A stretch of DNA of 17,984 nucleotides, taken from JACPRB01 sp964468745. GTDB lineage: Bacteria; Planctomycetota; MHYJ01; JACPRB01. The stretch lies in contig CAYXVY010000232.1 of NCBI GenBank assembly GCA_964468745.1, positions 1 to 17,984 on the forward strand. Direction: 5' to 3'. Under the pieces are notes generated by a model that saw only the letters and a program-made list of their open reading frames with translations, made no database searches and was not told the DNA's origin. Numbering within the stretch: position 1 is the first letter of the stretch; every line of letters begins with the position of its first letter. Of the stretch, positions 1 through 7,333 are shown piece by piece. Made by a program: the position numbers and the translations under genes.

Positions 1-750
1 GATGCCGAGCGAGTAAAGGTCAGTGCGGCCGTCGACCGCCTCGCGGCGCAGCTGCTCGGGCGCCATGTAAGGGAGCTTGCCGGCGAACGTCCCCTTGGAT
101 TCGCTCGCGTTGGCGGCCACGCCGAAATCCGAAAGCTTCACGACACCCTGCATGTTGATCAGCACGTTTTCGGGAGAGATGTCGCGGTGCACGATGAACT
201 GGTGCGCGAATCCGAGGGCGCGGCCGACGCGGCTCACGATGAACGCCGCCAGGGAGACAGGGAGCAGCACCTGCCGTTGAACGTGCGTCTGGTGGAGCGT
301 CCGAAGGTCCGTCCCCTCGATGTAGTCCATCACGATCATGAGGAGCCGCCGCTCGTCGCGCACCTGTCGAGTGCGCAGGCGGGCGCGGAGGCCGCCCTGG
401 AGCGGGCGGCCGGGGACGATGTGGGGCGTGGCCGCCCTGCGGCCCGTGTCCTCGCTCAGCGATTCCAGCTCCCGGACAAATTCTTCGGGCAGGTCCTCGT
501 ACGCGATCGCCTCGAGTCCGTACGTCTTGACGATGTTCTCGTGGCGCAGGCTGGTGGCGACGTTGGCCTCGCCCTTGAACCGCGTCTCGATCTCGTCCGC
601 CTGGCTGCGCAGCAGTTTGAGTGCGACGACGTCCGTCACCCCCTCGCAGTCCTTCTCGGCGAGATAGACGATGCCCATGCCGCCGCGGCCGATCTCGGCG
701 ACGACGGAGTACGACGCGGCGGAGCCGAACTTCAGACCGTCAAGATCCAC
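1..750 (-). CDS. Ser/Thr protein kinase (PknB-like), C-terminus cut by window edge
   Basis: The 250 visible codons are the N-terminal part of a eukaryotic-like protein kinase, expected to transfer phosphate from ATP to Ser/Thr of target proteins. The glycine loop GRGGMG lies at residues 21-26, the ATP-binding Lys at 45 (VALKLL), the likely helix-C Glu at 61, the catalytic loop HRDISPENVL at 188-197, DFG at 208-210, and the activation-segment end YMAPEQL near 228. HRDISP replaces the usual HRDLKP, so the Lys typical of Ser/Thr kinases is Ser; this variant occurs in other bacterial kinases. About 50 extra residues (roughly 82-132, Arg-rich) sit between strands 4 and 5. I chose GTG at 750 because it is the only start candidate just before the kinase fold; no Shine-Dalgarno precedes it and a TATAAT lies 6 nt upstream. 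It follows the larger kinase gene by 56 bp on the same strand. What lies after the kinase domain is outside the window. Confidence 0.9.
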   Translation of the reverse strand, partial: MDLDGLKFGSAASYSVVAEIGRGGMGIVYLAEKDCEGVTDVVALKLLRSQADEIETRFKGEANVATSLRHENIVKTYGLEAIAYEDLPEEFVRELESLSEDTGRRAATPHIVPGRPLQGGLRARLRTRQVRDERRLLMIVMDYIEGTDLRTLHQTHVQRQVLLPVSLAAFIVSRVGRALGFAHQFIVHRDISPENVLINMQGVVKLSDFGVAANASESKGTFAGKLPYMAPEQLRREAVDGRTDLYSLGI

Positions 751-756
751 GGGGGG

Positions 757-762
757 ATTATA
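757..762 (-). promoter_or_regulatory. Perfect -10 hexamer directly before kinase start (possible leaderless promoter)
   Basis: TATAAT on the minus strand ends 6 nt before the GTG at 750. A transcript starting at the usual distance from a -10 box would begin at or next to the start codon. I see no good -35 hexamer 16-18 nt upstream, so this is a candidate only. Confidence 0.35.
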
Positions 763-785
763 GGTTCCGGGGGGCCGAAGGTTAC

Positions 786-803
786 GATCGGGATCGGGAT
801 CCC
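786..803. repeat. Short hexamer tandem repeat (GATCGG/GATCCC)
   Basis: Three consecutive 6-base units, GATCGG GATCGG GATCCC, lie 3 bp beyond the stop codon of the large kinase gene. Related GGGATC/CCCGAT units recur at 10217-10232 and 10291-10306. Confidence 0.6.
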
Positions 804-806
804 AGG

Positions 807-3800
807 CTACTTGTCGAGCCGCGCTTTGCAGTCCGCGATCTCGCCATCGAGCACGCTCTTCAGCGACGAATTGAGCACGATCGCCTTCTCGAAATCGTCG
901 AGCGCCTCGCGATGCTTGCCGTGCTCTGCGTATGCGTACCCCCGGTACCGATAGGTCTCCGCGGAGTTGGGATTAAATGTGAGCGACCTCTCGAAGTCGT
1001 CCAGCGCGCTGTTCCAGAGCTCGTCGCGATCCTGCGCGCGGCACACGGTCGACAAATTGCTGCGGCAGTATCCACGGCCGTACCACGCTTCGTCTCGGCT
1101 GGGGTTGCGCTGGAGGACGGCGGTATAGTCGGAGATGGCGGCGGCCAGTGCGAGCTGCACCGCCTCCGCGTCGCCCACGCGGAAGAGCGCGACGTTCATG
1201 TTCGTGTCGGCACGGAGGACGAGTGCCACTTCGTCGCCGGGCCGGATCGTGAGCGCCTGGCCTAGCGACTTCAGCGCACCGTGGAACAGGTCGGTCGGGT
1301 CCTGCAGCCGCTGCTGGCGATACGACGCCCAGTTCGCGCGCACGTGCCCGAGGAGGCGATGGGTGTCGAAGTGATGGGGCCGCCGCGTGGCCATCGCCGA
1401 AAGCTGGGCTTCCACTTCCTTGTAGTTCGCGGTGACGTCCCGACCGCGCGACTCGTCCCAGCGGAGGCGGTTCACGAGGAGCTCGGCGCGCGCGGTACGC
1501 GGCGGGTCGTAATCGGGCGATCGCTGAAGCGCGTCGTCGAAGTCCCTGAGCGCCGCGGCGTACAGGTCCGACGGGTCCTCACCCCTCCGGTGCATCATCA
1601 GCCCGAAGTTCGTGCGCGCGATGCCACGGTCTGTGATCGTGAGCGGCCGGTCGGGGCTGAGTTGCAGTGCGTGTTCGTAATCCTGGAGCGCCGCCACGTA
1701 AGGGCCCGAGGCATCCTCCCCCTTGTCGCGGCGCAGGTTTGCCCAAGCCGTGCGCGCGTTGGCGCGTCGATCGTACGTGCCGCCATCGTCCGGTTCGATC
1801 GCAAGCGCCTTGTCGAAGTCGGCGATCGCCTGCTCGTAGAGGGCGGGCGCCTCTTGTCCCCTCATCCGGAGGATCTCGCCGTGCGTGGAGCGTGCGATCC
1901 CGCGCCCTTCCCAGGGCTCGAAACGCTGCGGCCAGCGCTTCACGAGGTGATCGAAGTCGAGCGTGGCCTCGCGGATCAAGTCGGTGACGTCGTCGCCGCG
2001 CTCGGAGCGATAGACGGCGAGATTCATGCGAACCTGTCCGCGGTTCATGATCGCGAACTGCTCGTCGTTTCCGTGGGTCGCGATGACCGAGTAGTCGCGG
2101 ATGGCGCGGGTGTACAGGTCCGTCGGATCCTCGCCGCGATTCTGCGCATCGACACCCCGGTTGAGGAGCGTGTTGCCCCGCCCCTGTAGATACGGCATGT
2201 ACCCGCGATCACTCTCGATGCCCCGCGAGAATAGATCCAAGGCGTCCTGGTAGCGCTCGTCATCCAGCGCGAGTTGGCCAAGCCGTTCGATGGCGGCTTC
2301 GAGATCGGGTTCGCTCGCGATCGCCTCCTCCAGGAGTCGCTTGGCCTCGACTCGGTTCTCGTCGAGCCAGGAGAGGACGGCGCGGATCGTTGGCCGGTCG
2401 CCTGCCGCGAGCATGTCTTCGCGTGCGCCGGCTCGAAATCGCGCGAGATCGGGATTCAGCCGCTCGAGATCGGCGAGGGTCGGACGGTGACCGGCAGGGC
2501 GCCCCGGCAGCGCCTCGTAGCGTCGCGCATAGCGGAGTCTCAGACGATCGAAGTACTGTGCGCGAAGCAGGCCGCGCTCGTACCGTGCGTCCGCGTCGGC
2601 TCCGTTCTTGGCCAGGGCTCGATCCAGTTCCGCCAGGGCGTCGTCGTATCGCAGCGCGGCGCGATAAATGCGTCCGAGCCTCGCGTGCGGTTCCGAGAGC
2701 TCGGGGATCGCGTCGGCGCATTGACGGCATATCGACTCCGCCGTGGGTACGACGTCCAGCATGCCGCGAACGTTGCCCGAGCGGCGCTCCGCAAGGACGG
2801 TTCGAAGGTACGCATCCGTCATGTCGCGCATCTGCTCACGCAGGCGCGCGTGCGTCTCGTTGAGCTGCTTCTTCGTTGACTGCAATATCGGAAGGAGCGT
2901 GGCCGTGACGGCCAGTGCGGCGACAAGACCTGCAGCGGCCAGCAAGGACCACTTGCGCTTGGCGATGCGCTTGCGGAGCAGGTAGACGAAGCTCGGAGGG
3001 TGCGCGGAAATCGGCTCGCCGTTCAACCAGCGCTCGAGGTCGTCCGCCAGGGCGGCCGCGGTCGCGTAGCGGCGATCGGGGTCCTTCTCCAGGCACTTGA
3101 GCACGATGGTGTCGAGCTCACGCGGCACGCGCGGATTACGCGTGCGCGGCGCGACGGGATCCTCAGCCACGACGCGCGTCAGGAGGCTGATGACGTCGTC
3201 GGACTGAAAGGGCGGCTTCTCGGTGAGGAGCTCATAGAGCGTGGCCCCCAGCGAGTAGACGTCTGAACGGGGGTCGGCGCGCCGTCCTTGCGCCTGCTCG
3301 GGCGACATGTACGCCGGGGTTCCGATCATCATGCCGGAGACGGTGAGAGAGGAGCCGGGCTTCAGCTGGCGCGCGAGGCCGAAGTCCATGACGTACGCGC
3401 GGCCGTCGCGGTCGACCATGATGTTGGCCGGCTTGAGGTCTCGATGGATGATGTCTTTGTCGTGGGCGAAGGCGACGGCGCGGCAGACGTCGCGCATGAC
3501 GCGAACGACGCCGTTGATGTTGTTGCGTGGAAAAGTCGCGAGCGTGTGCCCGTCGATGAGTTGCATCGCTATGAAGTGCTTGCCGTCGAACTGGCCTACT
3601 CGATAAACGGCGGCGATATTGGCGTGAATGAGGGACGCGGCGGTGTGCGCCTCGCGGAGGAAGCGTGTGAGCTCGTCGGGGTCGTCGTGACGGAGGATCT
3701 TGAGGGCGACGGAGCGCGCGAGGGACGGGTCCTGCGCCTTCCATACCTCGCCGAATCCGCCCTTGCCGAGCAGGCTCTCGAGGACGTAGTCGCCGAACGG

Positions 3801-3809
3801 CTTGGCCAC
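807..3809 (-). CDS. Ser/Thr protein kinase with membrane anchor and long TPR region
   Basis: This 1000-residue protein has a complete N-terminal kinase domain: glycine loop GKGGFG at 15-20, Lys 37, catalytic loop HRDLKPANI at 122-130, DFG at 142-144, and GTPAYMSPEQ at about 162-171. A basic stretch and one hydrophobic segment (about 286-308) follow, so the kinase should be cytoplasmic and the C-terminal two thirds probably outside the membrane. That part is helical repeats: ordinary TPR-like units around 380-400 and 500-530, then about nine units with a very regular 46-residue spacing (about 535-948), each with an RGEDP-like turn and a DFDxAL helix, then one ordinary TPR. TPR regions usually bind proteins; the partner is unknown. 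The start is GTG, with no Shine-Dalgarno and a TATACT 8 nt upstream. Such kinase-TPR proteins are abundant in planctomycetes. The next gene is another kinase, so the pair may act in one signalling path (inference). Confidence 0.93.
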   Translation of the reverse strand: MAKPFGDYVLESLLGKGGFGEVWKAQDPSLARSVALKILRHDDPDELTRFLREAHTAASLIHANIAAVYRVGQFDGKHFIAMQLIDGHTLATFPRNNINGVVRVMRDVCRAVAFAHDKDIIHRDLKPANIMVDRDGRAYVMDFGLARQLKPGSSLTVSGMMIGTPAYMSPEQAQGRRADPRSDVYSLGATLYELLTEKPPFQSDDVISLLTRVVAEDPVAPRTRNPRVPRELDTIVLKCLEKDPDRRYATAAALADDLERWLNGEPISAHPPSFVYLLRKRIAKRKWSLLAAAGLVAALAVTATLLPILQSTKKQLNETHARLREQMRDMTDAYLRTVLAERRSGNVRGMLDVVPTAESICRQCADAIPELSEPHARLGRIYRAALRYDDALAELDRALAKNGADADARYERGLLRAQYFDRLRLRYARRYEALPGRPAGHRPTLADLERLNPDLARFRAGAREDMLAAGDRPTIRAVLSWLDENRVEAKRLLEEAIASEPDLEAAIERLGQLALDDERYQDALDLFSRGIESDRGYMPYLQGRGNTLLNRGVDAQNRGEDPTDLYTRAIRDYSVIATHGNDEQFAIMNRGQVRMNLAVYRSERGDDVTDLIREATLDFDHLVKRWPQRFEPWEGRGIARSTHGEILRMRGQEAPALYEQAIADFDKALAIEPDDGGTYDRRANARTAWANLRRDKGEDASGPYVAALQDYEHALQLSPDRPLTITDRGIARTNFGLMMHRRGEDPSDLYAAALRDFDDALQRSPDYDPPRTARAELLVNRLRWDESRGRDVTANYKEVEAQLSAMATRRPHHFDTHRLLGHVRANWASYRQQRLQDPTDLFHGALKSLGQALTIRPGDEVALVLRADTNMNVALFRVGDAEAVQLALAAAISDYTAVLQRNPSRDEAWYGRGYCRSNLSTVCRAQDRDELWNSALDDFERSLTFNPNSAETYRYRGYAYAEHGKHREALDDFEKAIVLNSSLKSVLDGEIADCKARLDK

Positions 3810-3817
3810 CGGGTGTC

Positions 3818-3823
3818 AGTATA
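3818..3823 (-). promoter_or_regulatory. -10-like box before kinase-TPR gene
   Basis: TATACT on the minus strand (one mismatch to TATAAT) ends 8 nt before the GTG at 3809. There is no Shine-Dalgarno in between and no convincing -35 box. The layout matches that of the downstream kinase gene. Confidence 0.3.
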
Positions 3824-3842
3824 TCGTCCAAGTCCTTCCGCT

Positions 3843-3941
3843 AAACGCCGAGGGCGCCGAGCGCAAGCTGCGAGATCGCAGAATTCCCAATGGGGGAATC
3901 TCGGCGACCTCTCCGAGTACGAATCCGCGACCTCTGCGTTT
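3843..3941. repeat. Intergenic inverted-repeat element with nested hairpins
   Basis: The arms 3843-3857 and 3927-3941 are inverted copies matching at 13 of 15 positions. Inside lie two smaller hairpins: CTGCG/CGCAG with a 4-nt loop (3868-3881) and ATTCCC/GGGAAT with a 5-nt loop (3883-3899). The element fills most of the gap after the stop of the QW-repeat gene and before the kinase-TPR gene. No T-run follows, so it is not a standard intrinsic terminator. It may be a small dispersed repeat or an RNA-level 3' end structure. Confidence 0.5.
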
Positions 3942-3951
3942 CTCGGGCCGC

Positions 3952-5868
3952 CTAGGGCCGCCGGCAGTTCTTGAGGGCGAGTAATGCCATCGCCGTGCCG
4001 TAGCTCTTTCCCAGCTCGTGGTCGTCGATGAAACTGCCGTCCAGCTCCGGCAGCTTCACGAGCTCGGCGAGGAACTTCGACTGCTGCTCCAGCCGGTCTT
4101 TCTCCTCGAGCGCCTGCGCCGCTTCCGTCGCGTGGAAAAACCCGTGGAAGAAGAAAAATCCCGCAAGCTCTCCATCGGAGTGGAAGTCGCAGTTGCGCAC
4201 GATTTCGAATCGGCTGTAATTGGCCCACCACGTGTCGAGAGCCACTTTGATCGCCTTCACACTGCCTCGTTCGCCGACGTGGAGCGCCAGTTCGCAGACA
4301 GGCATTCTCGCCGTCGAGTCCTTTGTGCCGCTGGCGGCGCGCGATGCCTCGTACGTCCATCCGCCGTCTTCGCCGCGCTGTTTGGCGAGTCCGTCCGCCG
4401 CCTTGCGAATCAGGCCGTCAGGGATCTCCGCCCCCTGCTGCTTGGCGCGCCAGAGGCAGTTTATGACGGCCGCCGTCGCGAAGGGATTCGGATACTCGTG
4501 CGCCCAGAGTCCCGCCGCGCCGAGGATCTGCTCAAGACGCTTGGCGGGCGCGACCATGGCGGCGCGTGCCGCGGCGTCCCCCTTTCGCGCGAGGTAGAGG
4601 ATCTTGTACGCCTCTGCGTAGCACTCCTCGTTCGCTCCTCGCGCGGGATTGTTCTCGTCGAGCGCGTACTTCTCAGCGCGCGCGAGCGCCGCGTCGATCT
4701 TCTCGGGATCGATCTCGCGCCATTCGAAGAGGGCCGCGCAGGCGAGCGCCGTCACCGCCACGCGGACATTAGGCAGGATCTTCGGCGAGTCCCAGTACGC
4801 GTAGCGGGTGTCGTCCCACGATCCGTTCGAGCGCTGATGGCGCAGGAGCCACGTCATCGCGCGGCGCGCGACCTCGTCCACGTCCTTCTCGGTGCGCGAG
4901 AGGCGCGTGCGCCCCTGCTTCGCGTACGCATCGTCGGGCGCCCAGAATACGTCTTCGAACGCGTGCGGCACCGGGCCGACGGCGGTCGTGTCTTTCCACA
5001 TGACCAGATTGGACGCGGCCTTCCAACCCCAGCAGATGTCCCCGTGCTTGCGGGTCAGCGCTCGCCAGCGCTCCGTCGCGGCCTTCTCGTCGCCGGTCAT
5101 GTACTCGACAAGCGAGAGGTGGTACTCGGCCTCGGCGGCGCGTTTCGCTCCCGTGGCCGCCTGCAGTTCCTTGCGCGCCTCCTCGAGCTTCCCCTGCTTC
5201 AACAGTATCAGACCGCGCTCGGCGGCGGCGTCGGCCCCCTTCTCGTTCGCGAGCACCTTCAGCGCGTCGTCCCCCTTGCGCTCGCGGCGCAGCTTGATAG
5301 CTCGAGCGACGGCCGAAATCCCGTCCTGTCCCGCGGGCTTCACGTGGTGAAGCAACTGCGTGCGGACCCAGTCGGCGTTGAAGGTGCGGATGCGGTCGAT
5401 CGCGCGCACGATCTTGCCGTCGGCGTCGAGGATCGCGATCATCGGCTCCACGAAGTCGAGCGCCTTGATGCCGAGCACCTTGCTCAGGTTGGCGTCGCAG
5501 TAGAGGCGGATCGGCACGAAGCGATGGCGCACGATCTCCACGATCTCCGGATCGCTCCAGATGACCGACTGCATGTACGCGTCGAGGAGGGGCGCGCGAT
5601 ACATGTGCTTGCCTTCGATGCGATAGAAGTAGCAGAGGATGAGCCGCTTCAGTTTGCGGGCGTCGCTCTTCGCCTGCTCGAGGACGGCGATGCGGTCGAA
5701 CTTCGGCGGCGGTTTGGGAACGCTCTCGATCCCGTCGTGGGGTTCGTACGGATCGACGTTCCAGCCGATCTCGCTCCCGCACTTCGCCGCGAGCTTTTCG
5801 ACGTTGGCGTCCTGTGACGCGGCGTCGCACGCCAGGAGCGGGAGGATGACGAGGCAGGCAAGGCGCAT
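3952..5868 (-). CDS. Exported thioredoxin-like / QW-repeat (squalene-cyclase fold) protein
   Basis: This 638-residue protein starts with a short hydrophobic leader ending LLAC (Cys 14), a likely lipoprotein signal. Residues about 55-175 resemble thioredoxin-fold proteins of the type with a WSDPEIVEIV-like helix, but the active-site CXXC is absent (CYFYRIEGKHMY occupies that place), so redox activity is unlikely. About 195-275 is TPR-like. From about 330 to the end is an alpha/alpha-toroid with QW-type motifs: QRSNGSWDD (345-353), QRGEDGGWTYE (497-507) and DGSFIDDHELGKSYGTAMAL (610-629). The DXDD catalytic motif of squalene-hopene cyclase is missing, so this is probably a binding or structural domain. 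I chose ATG 5868 over an in-frame upstream start at 5898 because it begins the signal peptide. There is no clear Shine-Dalgarno. It is divergent from the adaptor operon, whose second gene has the same toroid fold, so the three may be functionally linked. Confidence 0.85.
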   Translation of the reverse strand: MRLACLVILPLLACDAASQDANVEKLAAKCGSEIGWNVDPYEPHDGIESVPKPPPKFDRIAVLEQAKSDARKLKRLILCYFYRIEGKHMYRAPLLDAYMQSVIWSDPEIVEIVRHRFVPIRLYCDANLSKVLGIKALDFVEPMIAILDADGKIVRAIDRIRTFNADWVRTQLLHHVKPAGQDGISAVARAIKLRRERKGDDALKVLANEKGADAAAERGLILLKQGKLEEARKELQAATGAKRAAEAEYHLSLVEYMTGDEKAATERWRALTRKHGDICWGWKAASNLVMWKDTTAVGPVPHAFEDVFWAPDDAYAKQGRTRLSRTEKDVDEVARRAMTWLLRHQRSNGSWDDTRYAYWDSPKILPNVRVAVTALACAALFEWREIDPEKIDAALARAEKYALDENNPARGANEECYAEAYKILYLARKGDAAARAAMVAPAKRLEQILGAAGLWAHEYPNPFATAAVINCLWRAKQQGAEIPDGLIRKAADGLAKQRGEDGGWTYEASRAASGTKDSTARMPVCELALHVGERGSVKAIKVALDTWWANYSRFEIVRNCDFHSDGELAGFFFFHGFFHATEAAQALEEKDRLEQQSKFLAELVKLPELDGSFIDDHELGKSYGTAMALLALKNCRRP

Positions 5869-5875
5869 GGAACAA

Positions 5876-5904
5876 ATGACAGTACCACGACCGCGCACTA
5901 CAAT
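5876..5904 (+). promoter_or_regulatory. Sigma-70-like promoter of adaptor/QW operon
   Basis: ATGACA (5876-5881, 5 of 6 to the -35 consensus) and TACAAT (5899-5904, 5 of 6 to the -10 consensus) are exactly 17 bp apart. The predicted start near 5911 gives a leader of about 22 nt with GGAGG (5923-5927) 5 nt before the ATG at 5933. The site lies in the 64-bp gap between divergent genes, so it could also affect the leftward gene. Confidence 0.5.
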
Positions 5905-5932
5905 TCACGTCCTATAAACCACGGAGGACTTC

Positions 5933-7333
5933 ATGCGCTTCGCTTTCGCCGCTCTGATCGCGCTCACGGCCGCCGTGCCGCAGGATCCGGCGCCGCCGCA
6001 GGATTCGCACAAGGTGCTCGCGGGACCGATGAAGGTCGAGCTGGCCTACGACGGGATCCTCGATCCGACGTTGTCGTCGGCCGTGCACTGCAAGCTCGAG
6101 GCGTACCAGGGCGAACTGGTCATCGCCGATAAACCCGCGTCGCACGGGCAGCGGGTGAAGAAGGGCGATGCGCTCATGAATTTCGAGTCGAAGAAACTGG
6201 AGGAGCAGCTTCGCGTGGCGGAGAACGACCTCGCGGCCGCACGTGCGGGGCGTGACAAGGGCGACGAGGAGTGGAAGCTGTTCGAGCGCGGCGAGAAGAT
6301 CCAGATGGATGCCGCAGTGCGCGAGGCGAAGACGGCGGCGGAAACTCTTGAGCTGTGGAAGACCGTCGATCTCCCGGGGACGCTGAAAGACCTGGAACTC
6401 GACGTGCTGCGCATGCAGGACTCCATCGACGACCAGCGCGAGGAGCTGGCGCAGCTCGAGAAGATGTACAAGTCCGAAGAGCTGACGAATGCGACGGCGG
6501 AGATCGTCGTGATGAGGTCCAAGCGTCAGCTGGAGCGTTCGCTCGTCCAACAAGAGTTGACGAAGGTTCGCGTGAAGCGGCAGAAGGAGCACGCGCTGCC
6601 GCAGCAGGAGGCGCAGATCAAGGCGTCGGCCGAGCAGTCGGCGCACAGTCTCGAGACGCTGCAGAAGACGGCGCCGCACGCGCGCAAGGAGCGCGAGACG
6701 GGGCTCGTTCGCTCGAAGGCAGAGGTTGCGCGACAGGAGGAAGCAATCGCGAAGCTGAAGCAGGACGTCGCGGCCCTCAGCGTGATGGCGCCGGTCGCCG
6801 GTCGCGCCTACTACGGCGCCTACGAGGGCGGTCGCTGGAGCGGCGTCGCCGAAGGAATGAAGGGGTATCGTGTCGGCGAGAAGACGCAGGCGGGACAGAC
6901 GCTGTTCACCATCGTCGGCGATGAGTTCGACGCCCGCCTGGACGTGCCGGAGAAGGATCTGTGGCAGGTGACGGGCAACCAGTCGGCCACGGTCGTGCCG
7001 ACGGCTTTCCCGTCGATATCTTGGAACGGCAGTCTCTCGGAACCGGCGCCGGTGCCGGTGCAGGACGGCCTGTTTGCGGCGCACGTGTCGCTCAGCGCAA
7101 AGGGCGCACGACTCGCGCCGGGGATGCACTGCAAGATCACCGTGAAGATCGCCGACATCTCAAGCTGCGTGCAGGTTCCGGCGACGGCAATCACGGATCA
7201 AAACGGAAAAAAGACGGTCGTGCTGAAGGGAAGCGACAAGCCGCGCGAGGTGAAGACGGGGCACACCGACGGAACGAACGTCGAGATCCTCGAGGGGCTC
7301 AAGGAAGGGGACGAGATCGTCCTGAAAAAATAA
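5933..7333 (+). CDS. Periplasmic adaptor protein, HlyD/RND membrane-fusion family
   Basis: This 466-residue protein has an N-terminal signal peptide (about 1-16). It shows the order of parts expected of an efflux adaptor: a split lipoyl/barrel-sandwich domain (GQRVKKGDALMNFES at about 72-86 and SVMAPVAGRAYYGA to TLFTIVGD at about 283-330), a long charged coiled-coil hairpin between them (about 88-280, Ala/Glu/Lys/Arg-rich), a beta-barrel region (about 330-405), and a C-terminal membrane-proximal part ending GLKEGDEIVLKK. Adaptors of this family bridge an inner-membrane pump (RND or ABC) and an outer-membrane channel. No pump or channel gene adjoins it; the next gene is a QW-repeat lipoprotein whose ATG overlaps its TAA (TAATG), so the two should be translated together. 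The start has a good Shine-Dalgarno, GGAGG, 5 nt upstream. The family call is firm; the cargo and partner are unknown. Confidence 0.88.
   Translation: MRFAFAALIALTAAVPQDPAPPQDSHKVLAGPMKVELAYDGILDPTLSSAVHCKLEAYQGELVIADKPASHGQRVKKGDALMNFESKKLEEQLRVAENDLAAARAGRDKGDEEWKLFERGEKIQMDAAVREAKTAAETLELWKTVDLPGTLKDLELDVLRMQDSIDDQREELAQLEKMYKSEELTNATAEIVVMRSKRQLERSLVQQELTKVRVKRQKEHALPQQEAQIKASAEQSAHSLETLQKTAPHARKERETGLVRSKAEVARQEEAIAKLKQDVAALSVMAPVAGRAYYGAYEGGRWSGVAEGMKGYRVGEKTQAGQTLFTIVGDEFDARLDVPEKDLWQVTGNQSATVVPTAFPSISWNGSLSEPAPVPVQDGLFAAHVSLSAKGARLAPGMHCKITVKIADISSCVQVPATAITDQNGKKTVVLKGSDKPREVKTGHTDGTNVEILEGLKEGDEIVLKK

Noticed and set aside
3952..5868. Squalene-hopene cyclase or active thioredoxin
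   Set aside because: QW-like motifs are present but DXDD is not, and the thioredoxin-like part lacks CXXC, so no enzyme name is justified.
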